Source: Aminiphilus circumscriptus DSM 16581
Lineage (GTDB): Bacteria > Synergistota > Synergistia > Synergistales > Aminiphilaceae
Direction of reading: 5' to 3'
Length of the DNA stretch: 64,000 nt
Assembly (NCBI RefSeq): GCF_000526375.1
Contig: NZ_JAFY01000002.1
Span: forward strand, 806,001-870,000
The notes under the pieces were generated by a model, which saw nothing but the letters and a program-made list of their open reading frames with translations, ran no database searches and was not told the DNA's origin. The position numbers and the translations under genes were made by a program. The stretch's first letter is position 1. Every line of letters begins with the position of its first letter. Below are positions 36,141 to 44,412 of the stretch, piece after piece.

Positions 36141-36708
36141 GATCGTCCACCTTTCTGTCCGGTGTTGTCTGTTGTGATGTTCCACCGCCGGAATCGGAAG
36201 CCTGAGGGGGCGCTTCGTCGCCCTTGTGTGAGGCCGTTTTCCGGTGTGGAATCGGAGTCGCCGGAAGGGCGCGTCCTGTCGAGTGAAAAAGCACCAGTGT
36301 GGTTTTCGAGCCTTTTTTCGGGGTGTTCCGGAGTACTCCCCCCTTTCGACTTCGCATCGGATCAATGCAGTCCTCTTTTGTCAGGTCCGTGTCGTTTTTC
36401 CGGAGAATGCATAAACAAAAGACATAAAGAGTATAACTCCTCAGCCCCTTCGAGATATTTCGGGCATGCATCGTTTTCTTCATCCTCGCCGCTTTGCACG
36501 GCGAAGGTGTGGAGGGTTCCGAAGAGGTCCGGCCTGCCTCGAAGACCGCGCGGTGAGGCGGCGGTGCTTTCGAGGCCCTTGCGGACGCGGGTGTTTTTCC
36601 CGGGGTGAAGGAGCGACGGTTTCGCCGGAGCGTTTTTCTGCAAACATTTCCACACTGCGATAGAATTGTTGTAATCAGGTAAAATACGCTCGACAGGGGG
36701 GATGAGCT
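36141..36708. other. divergent intergenic region, yedE to pap
   Basis: About 570 bases that should hold promoters for both genes. AT-rich patches occur near 36409-36440 and 36657-36690 (TAGAAT, TAAAAT), but I cannot assign a reliable -35/-10 pair. No repeat or gene is seen. Confidence 0.4.
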
Positions 36709-38040
36709 GTGCTGGACCAGGTGGATCTCAAAAAGAAACTGGACAGAAAGACCTACAAGGAGACCGCGCCTGCTTTGCGACTCCGGCTTGCGAAACTGCA
36801 GCGGGAAGTGAAGGAGACGGGCATGCCCGTTCTGGTGGTTTTCGAGGGATGGGAGACCTCCGGCAAGGGAACGGTGCTCAATCAACTTCTTCAGCCTCTC
36901 GACCCGAGAGGCTTCCGCGTGGAGAATGTCGGGCGTCCTGGAGAAGACGAGCGGTTTCGTCCTTTTTTCTGGGCTTTCTGGCGCCGAACTCCCGCGAACG
37001 GTCGCATCGCCTTCTTCAATCGGAGCTGGTATCGTCGTGTTCTGGACGACCGGCTCACCGAAGCGCTTTCGCCGCATCGCCTCGACGAGGCGTTTCAGGA
37101 GAGCCTTGAGTTCGAGCGCCAACTGACCCAGGAAGGAGCACTGCTCGTCAAGTTCTTTCTCCACATCTCGAAGAAAGAACAGAGAAAGCGTCTCAAGGCC
37201 CTTGAGGCGGAAGAGGCGACAAGCTGGCGTGTCACGAAGGAGGATTGGGAGCGGCACGAACGCTACGACGAGATGGCGGGGTATGTGGAGGAGATGCTGC
37301 TCCGCACCGATCGGGGCGAGGCTCCCTGGACGCTCGTGGAATCCCATGACCGGGAATACGCGGAGGTGAAAATCCTCGCCACGCTGGTGAAGGCCCTGGA
37401 GGAGCGGCTCGCCGCTTTGAAGGCAGATGTCTTTGGAAAAAAGCCTCTCCCTGATCCCGTTGCGCTTTCGCAGGAGACGCCTGCGTCTGTCGCGGAGGGA
37501 GACGAAGCGGACCTTTCCGGGGGGGATGCGCTTCGGAAGGAAATGGACGACGTGCTCCGCCCCACCGTGCTCGGCCGGGTTGACCTGTCGAGGAACATCT
37601 CCTTCGAGGAGTACAAAAAACAGCTTCCCCGTCTCCAGGACCGTTTTCGAGAGATTGAATACGCGCTGTACCGCGAGCGGATTCCCGTGGTGGTCCTCTT
37701 CGAGGGATGGGACGCTGCGGGCAAAGGAGGGTGTATCAAGCGCCTCACGTCGCGCCTGGATCCAAGGGGATACGAAGTGAATCCCGTGGCGGCGCCGAAC
37801 GACATCGAGCGGGCCCATCACTACCTCTGGCGCTTCTGGACCGCCTTCCCCAAGGCAGGACACGTTGCCATCTTCGACCGAAGCTGGTACGGGCGCGTTC
37901 TGGTGGAGCGGGTGGAGGGGTTTTGCTCCGAAGATGCCTGGCGAAGAGCCTACGGAGAGATCAATGAAATGGAGAGCCAATGGAGTCGTTTCGGTACGGT
38001 TGTGATCAAGTTCTGGCTCCACATCGACAGGGAGGAGTGA
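36709..38040 (+). pseudogene. pap: polyphosphate:AMP phosphotransferase (Pap), 5' part, cut by IS3 element
   Basis: Pap transfers phosphate from polyphosphate to AMP, giving ADP. Two tandem PPK2-type domains are seen: domain 1 with Walker A EGWETSGKGT (about 46-55) and domain 2 with EGWDAAGKGG (about 331-340), each followed by the FxRSWYxRVL lid block. After residue 443 (HIDREE) a stop codon supplied by the IS end truncates it. Removing 38038-39310 and one copy of the duplicated GAG restores an exact in-frame gene of about 529 residues ending at 39574. The truncated product lacks the last 86 residues, including the EDWRNREKWPLYEKA helix region, so it is probably inactive. GGGGGGAT precedes the GTG start. 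Confidence 0.93.
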
Positions 38041-38098
38041 GGTACGTTGAAAATATCGGACACCAAAGTTACTATCCAACCAAAACGGAGGTGTCTGA

Positions 38099-38416
38099 AT
38101 GGCAAAGAACGCAACGAACGGTCGCTATTCGAAAGAATTTCGGCATGAAGCCGTCAACATGATCATTGAAGGCGGCTTGACAGCATATGAAGCATCGCGT
38201 CAACTCTCCCTGCCCAAGTCGACCCTGGAAAACTGGGTGAGAGCGTACAAGGCCGGAAAACTTTCCGATATTGGCGGCGAGCGGCGGCCTCTCACTCAGG
38301 TTGAGGAGGAGCTTGAGCGCGTCAAACGAGAGCTTGCTCAAGTAAAACAGGAGCGCGATATCTTAAAAAAAGCCGCCGCGTACTTTGCCCGGGAGTCGCT
38401 GTCCGGTACGCGGTAA
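38099..38416 (+). CDS. IS3-family transposase OrfA
   Basis: A 105-residue helix-turn-helix protein (YSKEFRHEAVNMIIEGGLTAYEASRQL) with a C-terminal leucine-zipper-like coiled coil (VEEELERVKRELAQVKQERD) as in IS3 OrfA proteins. A run of seven A (38365-38371) near its end is a classic slippery site for -1 frameshifting into OrfB. Confidence 0.93.
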   Translation: MAKNATNGRYSKEFRHEAVNMIIEGGLTAYEASRQLSLPKSTLENWVRAYKAGKLSDIGGERRPLTQVEEELERVKRELAQVKQERDILKKAAAYFARESLSGTR

Positions 38417-39267
38417 TCAGGCGGTTTCGATCGAAGTATCCGGTTCCTCGGCTATGTCGGGTTCTGGAGGTTTCAACCAGTGGCTACTACGCCTGGCTGA
38501 AACGACCGGATTCTCCCCGGAATCAAGAGGAAAAACGGCTCGAACTCGAAATCATAGCGGCTCATAAAAGAACGGAAGAAACCTACGGTCCGGAACGTCT
38601 GCAGAAAGAGCTTGCCTGCCACGGCGTTCACATTGGAGTTCACCGGATCAAACGGATTCGCAGGAAACTGGGGCTTCGCTGCAAACAGGTCAAAAAGTTC
38701 AAAGCAACCACAAACGCAAACCACAAGCTGCCGGTTGCCACAAATCTTTTAGAACAAAACTTTGTCACGGAGGCCCCGAATCAAGTCTGGGTAACGGATA
38801 TCACTTACATCCCCACAGCCGAGGGCTGGTTATATCTTGCCGGTCACAAGGATCTTTTTACCGGAGAGATTGTGGGCTACGCCATGGGAGAACGCATGAC
38901 AAAGAATCTGGTCACCCAGTCCCTGTTTCGCGCTGTCGCTGCCAAGAGGCCTGCGGCTGGTTTGATTCATCATTCCGACCGTGGCAGTCAGTACTGCGCC
39001 GCGGGCTACCGAAAACTCCTTGACCAGTTCAAAATGCGGGCATCGATGAGCCGCCGTGGGAACTGCTATGACAACGCGCCCATTGAGAGTTTCTGGGGTG
39101 TGCTGAAAAACGAACTCGTTCATCATTGCCGTTACGAAACCCGGCAGGAAGCTATACGGCAGATCACGACGTACATCGAAATCTTTTACAATCGGCAGCG
39201 ACGGCAGAAGAGACTTGGTTATCTCTCCCCTGCCGCCTATGAGAAACAATTTTTCAAAGAGCAGTAG
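38371..39267 (+). CDS. IS3-family transposase OrfB (by -1 frameshift)
   Basis: The catalytic DDE integrase part: VTDITYIPTAEGWLYL (first Asp), [11 protein letters not shown] (second Asp) and RRGNCYDNAPIESFWGVLKNE (Glu, 35 spacing). It is open in the -1 frame from the A7 slippery run, so it is made as an OrfAB fusion. An upstream domain (VLEVSTSGYYAWLKRP, then an HTH_21-like stretch) is also intact. Nothing suggests inactivation. Confidence 0.92.
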   Translation, partial: SRRVLCPGVAVRYAVIRRFRSKYPVPRLCRVLEVSTSGYYAWLKRPDSPRNQEEKRLELEIIAAHKRTEETYGPERLQKELACHGVHIGVHRIKRIRRKLGLRCKQVKKFKATTNANHKLPVATNLLEQNFVTEAPNQVWVTDITYIPTAEGWLYLAGHKDLFTGEIVGYAMGERMTKNLVTQSLFRAVAAKRPAAGLIHHSDRGSQYCAAGYRKLLDQFKMRASMSRRGNCYDNAPIESFWGVLKNELVHHCRYETRQEAIRQITTYIEIFYNRQRRQKRLGYLSPAAYEKQFFKEQ

Positions 39268-39310
39268 GCTGCTTACATATTTTGGTGTCCGCTATTGACG
39301 ACCGACCCCA

Positions 39311-39574
39311 GAGCAGCTCCGGCGTTTCACCGAGCGGAGCGAAACCCCCGAAAAAATGTGGAAGATCACCGAAGAGGACTGGCGGAATCGGGAGAAGTGG
39401 CCGCTTTACGAAAAGGCCGTGGAGGAGATGCTCTGGAGGACCAGCACTCCCTGTGCTCCCTGGACGGTTGTGGAGGCGAATTCCAAGGAATATGCCCGGA
39501 TCAAAGTGCTCAAAACCGTTGTCGCCGCCACGGAAGCGGCGTTGGAGAGAAGGCGAATTCCCGGCGGCGTGTGA
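39311..39574 (+). pseudogene. pap: Pap, 3' part displaced by the IS
   Basis: The C-terminal 86 residues of the polyphosphate:AMP phosphotransferase (QLRRFTERSETPEKMWKITE, WRTSTPCAPWTVVEANSKEY). They continue the frame of the 5' part exactly once the IS and the duplicated GAG are removed. It has no start or ribosome site of its own. Confidence 0.93.
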
Positions 39575-39647
39575 CGGTTTCTGGGACTTTTGTCCGTGTT
39601 TGTCCTGCCGGTGAAGGAAACGAGACATTTTCGTCCTCTGGAGCGGC

Positions 39648-39954
39648 AGTCAGTACTGTTCCGCTCAGTACCAGACGCTGTTGACGTGGCACGACCTGGT
39701 TTGCAGCATGAGCGGCAAGGGCAACTGCTTCGACAACGCCTGCGCCGAAAGCTTCTTTCACTCGCTCAAGGTCGAAACCATCCACGGCAACCGGTTCCAG
39801 ACGCGGGAAGCCCTGCGCCGGACGGTCTTCGAGTACATTGCCGTCAACGACAATCGCATGCGTCGTTCCAGCTCCATGGGATACCTGAGCCCCGAATCCT
39901 TCGAGGCGAAATTTGCCGCTTAGCTCGGTGTCCACGATTGGGGGGCAAGATCAG
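39648..39954 (+). mobile_element. truncated IS3-type transposase, remnant T1
   Basis: The last 92 codons of an OrfB ([20 protein letters not shown], then [14 protein letters not shown], ending SFEAKFAA) plus the right end of the element (GGTGTCCACGATTGG). It starts abruptly inside the DRGSQY motif. It is nearly identical to 41118-41424 in the same orientation. This is a different IS from the 1273-bp element. Confidence 0.88.
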
Positions 39955-40098
39955 GGGAGCTTTGAGGCGTTCAGCTGGACTTCCCCTGGGGAGAGTGCGT
40001 CCGTATCGGTGCGATTCAAAGACGAAAGCCTTTCCGCCTCGTGGGACGGAACGAAGAACGGGCATCTTGCCGGCGTGACCTTCAGGGAAGTGTTGTAA
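39955..40098 (+). pseudogene. 3' remnant of an unknown gene
   Basis: An open frame continuing out of the IS end: GSFEAFSWTSPGESASVSVR, then DESLSASWDGTKNGHLAGVTF to a TAA, directly followed by a terminator. The beta-strand-like composition, the in-frame stop and the terminator suggest the C-terminus of a real gene whose front was lost to the IS3 remnant. No family recognised. Confidence 0.4.
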
Positions 40099-40120
40099 GC
40101 CCCTCTCCGGAGGGGCTTAC
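40095..40120. terminator. hairpin terminator between the remnant gene and hicB
   Basis: GTAAGCCCCT-N6-AGGGGCTTAC. It overlaps the stop of the remnant and abuts the hicB stop, so it may serve both directions. Confidence 0.6.
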
Positions 40121-40121
40121 G

Positions 40122-40526
40122 TTATGCCTTTATTCCCAGGCGGGTTTTCAGCCCTTCCTGAAGAACCTGGGAGTAGCTTATTTTTGCCGCCTTCGCTTCC
40201 GCATCCAGCCACCGGGGAAGTGTAACCATCCTGTTCACAGCCCTGTTGTTCATCTTCTCCCGGAACGGGGGCATGAAAACGTCCACAAGCACGATCACCT
40301 GATCTTTCCCCGGGGAAAGCTCCGTCGGGCGGGTAGGCTCCGGGATCTCGTCCCCATCCTCTTCCATTCCGAAAAGGTGCAGGGAAAGAGCTTCCCTGGC
40401 CATGCGCAACGCCTCTTCTTCGGGGGTTCCCTGGGAGACGCAACCCGGAAGGTCGGGAAAGACAACCCCGATTTCCCCACCCTCGTCGTAGCAGAAAAAT
40501 GCGGGATACACGTATTTGTCTTTCAT
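40122..40526 (-). CDS. hicB: HicB-family antitoxin
   Basis: A 134-residue antitoxin. The N-terminal partial RNase H fold is typical (YPAFFCYDEGGEIGVVFPDLPGC, then a TPEEEALRMAREALSLHL helix). The C-terminal ribbon-helix-helix-like segment (NRMVTLPRWLDAEAKAAKIS) binds DNA. It neutralises HicA and represses the operon. HicA lies 22 bases upstream in the same transcript, the usual order. The pair is flanked by two IS3 remnants. Confidence 0.93.
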   Translation of the reverse strand: MKDKYVYPAFFCYDEGGEIGVVFPDLPGCVSQGTPEEEALRMAREALSLHLFGMEEDGDEIPEPTRPTELSPGKDQVIVLVDVFMPPFREKMNNRAVNRMVTLPRWLDAEAKAAKISYSQVLQEGLKTRLGIKA

Positions 40527-40548
40527 GGGAAAAACCTCCTTTGAGGCT

Positions 40549-40746
40549 CTATATCTTGAGCCCCGATTGTTTCCTGATACTTTCCAAAACCGAGATGTTC
40601 AAATCTTTTTTGGGATGGGGGACCGTCACTTTGCCTTTCTTTACCGGGTGTTTGAACTGATGGTGATCCCCCGTGGTTTTGTAGAGAAACCATCCGTCCT
40701 TTTTGAGCAACTTGATGATTTCCGATGAAGAATAGCTTTTGCCCAT
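40549..40746 (-). CDS. hicA: HicA-family mRNA interferase toxin
   Basis: A 65-residue toxin with the dsRNA-binding-like HicA fold. The catalytic His lies in the TTGDHHQFKHP segment (H28/H29), and the VTVPHPKKDLNISVLESIRKQ tail is typical. It cleaves mRNA when not bound by HicB. The ATG at 40746 has GAAGGGAG upstream; a longer frame to 40797 overlaps the promoter and is rejected. Confidence 0.93.
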   Translation of the reverse strand: MGKSYSSSEIIKLLKKDGWFLYKTTGDHHQFKHPVKKGKVTVPHPKKDLNISVLESIRKQSGLKI

Positions 40747-40768
40747 GGCCACAACTCCCTTCGAGGAT

Positions 40769-40797
40769 AAGATAACATATGTTGAAACATATGTCAA
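40769..40797 (-). promoter_or_regulatory. hicAB promoter with twin ACATATGT operator
   Basis: On the minus strand TTGACA (40792-40797) and TATCTT (40769-40774) are 17 bases apart. Two ACATATGT palindromes (40775-40782 and 40787-40794), 12 bases centre to centre, fill the spacer and touch the -35. This is a probable HicB/HicAB operator. Confidence 0.8.
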
Positions 40798-40958
40798 TGG
40801 ATTTGGAGAGGAGATGTCGCAATGCCGCGCGGATCAAGCGCCTACAGGACTGCTGCGACGGCGGCGGAGATCACGACGGCCTGGCTGGTCGCGATTCCGT
40901 CGCTTCCGGTCATCAATGATCCATCGACAACCATCGAGCTTTTCTTCACCGACTTCCC

Positions 40959-41424
40959 TGGCTCTACCTCGCCGTCGTCATCGACCTCTTCTCCCGCATG
41001 GTCGTTGGCTGGGCCATAGGGAAACGCAGAACGGCGAATCTGGCGTGCGACGCACTGCAGATGGCCTTGTGGCGGAGAGGGACGCCTCGTGGCGTCATCG
41101 TCCATTCCGATCGCGGAAGTCAGTACTGTTCCGCTCAGTACCAGACGCTGTTGACGTGGCACGACCTGGTTTGCAGCATGAGCGGCAAGGGCAACTGCTT
41201 CGACAACGCCTGCGCCGAAAGCTTCTTTCACTCGCTCAAGGTCGAAGTCATCCACGGCAACCGGTTCCAGACGCGGGAAGCCATGCGCCGGGCGGTCTTC
41301 GAGTACATTGCCGTCAACTACAATCGCATGCGTCGTTCCAGCTCCATGGGATACCTGAGCCCCGAATCCTTCGAGGCGAAATTTGCCGCTTAGCTCGGTG
41401 TCCACGATTGGTGGGCAAGATCAG
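40959..41424 (+). mobile_element. truncated IS3-type transposase, remnant T2
   Basis: A longer piece of the same OrfB as T1: [20 protein letters not shown], then [11 protein letters not shown] through SFEAKFAA, and the same right end. The first catalytic Asp region has been damaged (TDFPW instead of a TDITYxxT-like block), and the front of the element is gone. With T1 it forms about 307-bp direct repeats around hicAB. Confidence 0.85.
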
Positions 41425-41673
41425 TGACGCGCTTTCGGGAAGCGGAGAGAGAGAGCGCATTGCGCGGTACTCGGGAACTATCCTCGACTGGGTCTGATTT
41501 CCCCGAGGTCTTGGTTTTTTTGGGCTGGCATCATCATTTGGGATTCATGAGGCGGGCACAAAAAGTTTTTTTCTGACTTTTTAAAGACTCTCTTTACTTT
41601 TCCCGATGGCCGACGTATGATCGTTGCCGTTCGTGTCATAATATCAGGTTTTTCATCGGGAGGATGGTCAATC

Positions 41674-42027
41674 ATGAGAAAAAGGCTTTTTGCGGCAGTG
41701 TTGGCGTGTCTGTTGGTGTTGTCCGGAGTCGCCTTTGCTGGAGTGCAGGATTTTGAACTTGTGAACGCAACGGGTGTGGACATTTATGAAGTCTATGTGT
41801 CTTCGGTGAAGACGAATTCCTGGGAAGAGGACATTTTGGGTGTGGATGTTCTCGAGGATGGCGACAGTGTCATGATCAATTTCACGGGGCACGAGGGATG
41901 TAAGTGGGACCTCATGGTCAAGGATTCGGACGGGAATTCCCTGACCTGGGAAAACCTCAATCTTTGCGACATCTCCGTCGTGACGCTCCATTGGGATGGT
42001 TCCAAGGCGTGGGCGGATCTGGAGTAA
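41674..42027 (+). CDS. small exported protein, function unknown
   Basis: 117 residues. The signal peptide is 1-22 (LFAAVLACLLVLSGVAFAG). The mature domain is beta-rich with Trp and Cys: FELVNATGVDIYEVYVSS, CKWDLMVKDSDGNSLTWENL, NLCDISVVTLHWDG. Two mature Cys could form a disulfide. GGGAGGAT precedes the ATG at 41674. It stands alone before a strong terminator. I recognise the general pattern of small periplasmic proteins but no function. Confidence 0.75.
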   Translation: MRKRLFAAVLACLLVLSGVAFAGVQDFELVNATGVDIYEVYVSSVKTNSWEEDILGVDVLEDGDSVMINFTGHEGCKWDLMVKDSDGNSLTWENLNLCDISVVTLHWDGSKAWADLE

Positions 42028-42080
42028 CTTCGGAGAAGGGAATTCACCGGGCCGGAGAACGAAAACGGTTCAAAGCGAAA

Positions 42081-42139
42081 ACAGCACGAAGCAAAGGGGA
42101 GGCCGGAAACATTCCGGCCTCCCCTTTGCTTCGTGCTGT
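42081..42139. terminator. 28-bp perfect hairpin between convergent genes
   Basis: ACAGCACGAAGCAAAGGGGA and 8 more bases pair perfectly with 42112-42139 around a 3-base loop. It ends both the small exported protein and the peroxiredoxin transcripts. Confidence 0.85.
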
Positions 42140-42170
42140 CCGTGTCGTGGACATGACACGAAAAGGCATG

Positions 42171-42827
42171 TTATTGTTTCAGTGGCTTGTGGCAGAACCA
42201 CCAGTCGAAGTTCTCGTAGAGCTTGACCCGCTCCGCCGCGGTGGCGAGATCCGCTGCGGGAGGAACGATCACATGATCCTTGATCAGTTCGTTGTTCGGC
42301 CAGTTTGCGGGAAGAGCCCCCTCCTGTTCGTCCGAGACCTGAAGTGCCCGGACGGCCCGGACCACTTCGTCGATATTGCGTCCGATCTCCTGGGGGTAGT
42401 AGAGAACGAGGCGAACCTTGCCCTCGGGATCTCCCACAAAAACGGCCCGGACGGTGTTGGACCCCTTTTCGGGATGGAGCATGCCCAGTTTCTGTGCGAG
42501 CGTCTCCGTGCCGGCCACGATGGGGTAGGTGATCTCCACACCGAGAGTTTCTTTGATCCACTGGACCCATTTGATGTGGGAGAAAACCTGATCGATGGAC
42601 ATGCCGATGAGTTTGCAACCCAGTGCGTCGAAATCGGCGATTCGCTTCTGGAAACCCACGAATTCGGTGGTGCAGACAGGGGTGAAATCAGCGGGATGAC
42701 TGAAGAGGACGAACCAGGACCCCTTGAGATCGCCGGGGATGTTCATCGGACCGTGGGTGGTGTTCACGTAGAGTTCGGGGAAGGAATCACCGAGAAGGGG
42801 CATACAAAGGCATTTCTGCTGTTCCAT
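42171..42827 (-). CDS. peroxiredoxin (Prx6/archaeal type)
   Basis: A 218-residue thiol peroxidase that reduces peroxides. The peroxidatic Cys52 lies in [13 protein letters not shown]. The long C-terminal arm ends with a second Cys (C212 in WWFCHKPL) as in the decameric archaeal-type Prx6 group. AAGGAGG precedes the ATG. It has its own sigma70-type promoter and is not linked to a reductase gene here. It probably protects this anaerobe from oxygen. Confidence 0.95.
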   Translation of the reverse strand: MEQQKCLCMPLLGDSFPELYVNTTHGPMNIPGDLKGSWFVLFSHPADFTPVCTTEFVGFQKRIADFDALGCKLIGMSIDQVFSHIKWVQWIKETLGVEITYPIVAGTETLAQKLGMLHPEKGSNTVRAVFVGDPEGKVRLVLYYPQEIGRNIDEVVRAVRALQVSDEQEGALPANWPNNELIKDHVIVPPAADLATAAERVKLYENFDWWFCHKPLKQ

Positions 42828-42908
42828 GTCTACACGACCTCCTTGAAGGATTTGTGGTGTGTCCGGCTCTCTTTTTCCGCAAGGAGCCTGAATGACTGAA
42901 CTTGTGTT

Positions 42909-42936
42909 AGTATACTCAAACTTGAAATGATGTCAA
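42909..42936 (-). promoter_or_regulatory. peroxiredoxin promoter
   Basis: On the minus strand TTGACA (42931-42936) and TATACT (42909-42914) with a 16-base spacer, about 82 bases before the start codon. Confidence 0.75.
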
Positions 42937-43171
42937 GAAGAAATTCTTTTTGAAATCAAACAACGGGAAAAGGGTCCACTCTCAGGAGAGGAGATGGCGC
43001 TGGAAAAGAGTTAAAGAAAGGGAAACCCTGAACAAGCTTCTCTAAAAATGTTCACAGCGGGAGGAAAAGAGGAAATGCCCCGCAAAGACCACGTTTCCCG
43101 CACCTTTGGCAGCGAAACGTGAGGAATTATCTCCGTCTTCCAACCCTTTTTAACCCCGGTAGCGATTTTTA

Positions 43172-44212
43172 GAGACACTACCCCCCTGTGGACAGGAGAA
43201 AACCTCTCGCCATGTAGAGATTGCACAGAGCGAAGAGCACGTACACGACACCGGTATTTTTGGCGAGACCTTTATAGCGCACTTTGGTGAATCCGAAGAC
43301 GCATTTGACGACGTGGAAGACATGTTCAACCCGCGAACGGACTTTTGAAAGAAGACGGTTTTGCTCTTTCTCTTCTTCGGTGAGCTTTTTGTGCTTCGTG
43401 GCTCTTTTTTGGGTATAATCCACGGCGCGCGGGGCTTTCGTCCGGATCTCTTCGGTTTTGCCCATGTAGGCCGAATCTCCCCGGACTTCTTTTTCTTCTC
43501 CGTGCAGGAGTTCACCGATTCGGGTGGAGTCGTGCACGTTCGCCGGAGTGGTGACGAGACTGTGGACCTGTTTGCTTTCCTTGTCCACACCGACATGGAC
43601 TTTCATACCGAAGTAGTACTGGTTGCCCTTCTTCGTGGAATGCATCTCCGGGTCGCGTTTCTTCTCCCGGTTTTTCGTCGATGAAGGAGCATGGATGATC
43701 GTGGCATCCACGATGGTTCCCTCGGAGAGTTTTAAGCCCCGGGAGGCGAGATGAAGATTCACCGCCTCGAAGAGTTTCTCTGCGAGCTTGTGGGTTTCCA
43801 GAAGATGGCGGAACTTGCAAATCGTGGTCTCGTCCGGAACGGGTTCGTTGCCGAGATCGATACGGGCGAAGCGCCGCATGGACTCCACGTCATAGAGGGC
43901 TTCTTCTACACCCCTATCGCTGAGGTTGAACCAGTTCTGGAGAAAGTGGATCCGGAGCATTCTCTCCAGCCCTATGGGAGGACGTCCTCTTCCCTCTTTC
44001 GGATAGAAGGGTTCGAGACGAGCGCAAAGCTCTTTCCAAGGAACTATCTGTTCCATTTCGGCGAGAAAGAGTTCCCGTTTGGTGGGTTTTCGGTATTTCT
44101 CGAACGAAATGGCGCTCGCGAAAGTTTTCTGTCGCTTCATCGTACCTCAGCCCCCTGGAAAGAAGGTCGCACCGGAGGAACATGGTGGCTTTGGGATTCA
44201 TTTTACGGTCTC
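43172..44212 (-). mobile_element. IS5-family insertion sequence (ends approximate)
   Basis: It holds one transposase gene. The ends are set tentatively at GAGACACTA (left) and the complement of the right end GAGACCGTA, which share a GAGACxxTA core; this gives about 1.04 kb. I see no clear target duplication, so the exact limits may differ. Confidence 0.6.
43178..44140 (-). CDS. IS5-family DDE transposase
   Basis: 320 residues, full length and uninterrupted. An N-terminal DUF772-type domain (LERMLRIHFLQNWFNLSDRGVEEALYD) is followed by the DDE catalytic residues in TIVDATIIHAPSSTKN (Asp), VRGDSAYMGK (Asp) and RVEHVFHVVKCVFGFTKVRY (Glu). It looks able to move. Confidence 0.93.
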   Translation of the reverse strand: MKRQKTFASAISFEKYRKPTKRELFLAEMEQIVPWKELCARLEPFYPKEGRGRPPIGLERMLRIHFLQNWFNLSDRGVEEALYDVESMRRFARIDLGNEPVPDETTICKFRHLLETHKLAEKLFEAVNLHLASRGLKLSEGTIVDATIIHAPSSTKNREKKRDPEMHSTKKGNQYYFGMKVHVGVDKESKQVHSLVTTPANVHDSTRIGELLHGEEKEVRGDSAYMGKTEEIRTKAPRAVDYTQKRATKHKKLTEEEKEQNRLLSKVRSRVEHVFHVVKCVFGFTKVRYKGLAKNTGVVYVLFALCNLYMARGFLLSTGG

Positions 44213-44271
44213 AAGGAAAAAACGGCGACATCCGCGCGGAGTTTTTCAGAGATTCCAAAGGATAGGCGATC

Positions 44272-44313
44272 AAAAACGCGGGCGCTCGTCTCTCTTGAAG
44301 AAGAGCGCCCGCG
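44272..44313 (-). terminator. terminator of the PocR-kinase operon
   Basis: On the minus strand CGCGGGCGCTC pairs with its complement around a 15-base loop, followed by TTTTTGATC. It lies about 100 bases after the response-regulator stop. Confidence 0.8.
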
Positions 44314-44412
44314 GGACACGCTGCGGAAAGTCGCATGTTTTTTCGGAGTGCACACGGCAACCCTCGCCGTGTCGGTTGCTGAGGCTCCTATGGTGGATAC
44401 CGCAGGGTTTTT

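Larger units (their letters stand above)
38038..39310 (+). mobile_element. IS3-family insertion sequence, copy 1 (1273 bp)
   Basis: The ends were fixed by comparing with the second copy at 49225-50497. The left end TGAGGTACGTTGAAAATATC and the right end (complement TGGGGTCGGTCGTCAATAGC) run into the shared GGACACC, giving imperfect 27-bp terminal inverted repeats. GAG flanks both sides as a 3-bp target duplication. It interrupts pap. The two copies differ at only two bases that I could find. Confidence 0.93.

Noticed and set aside
35203-38079. Open frame of 958 codons on the minus strand
   Set aside because: It is antisense to pap and overlaps yedE in another frame; low-complexity Arg/Pro/His-rich protein typical of high-GC shadow frames.
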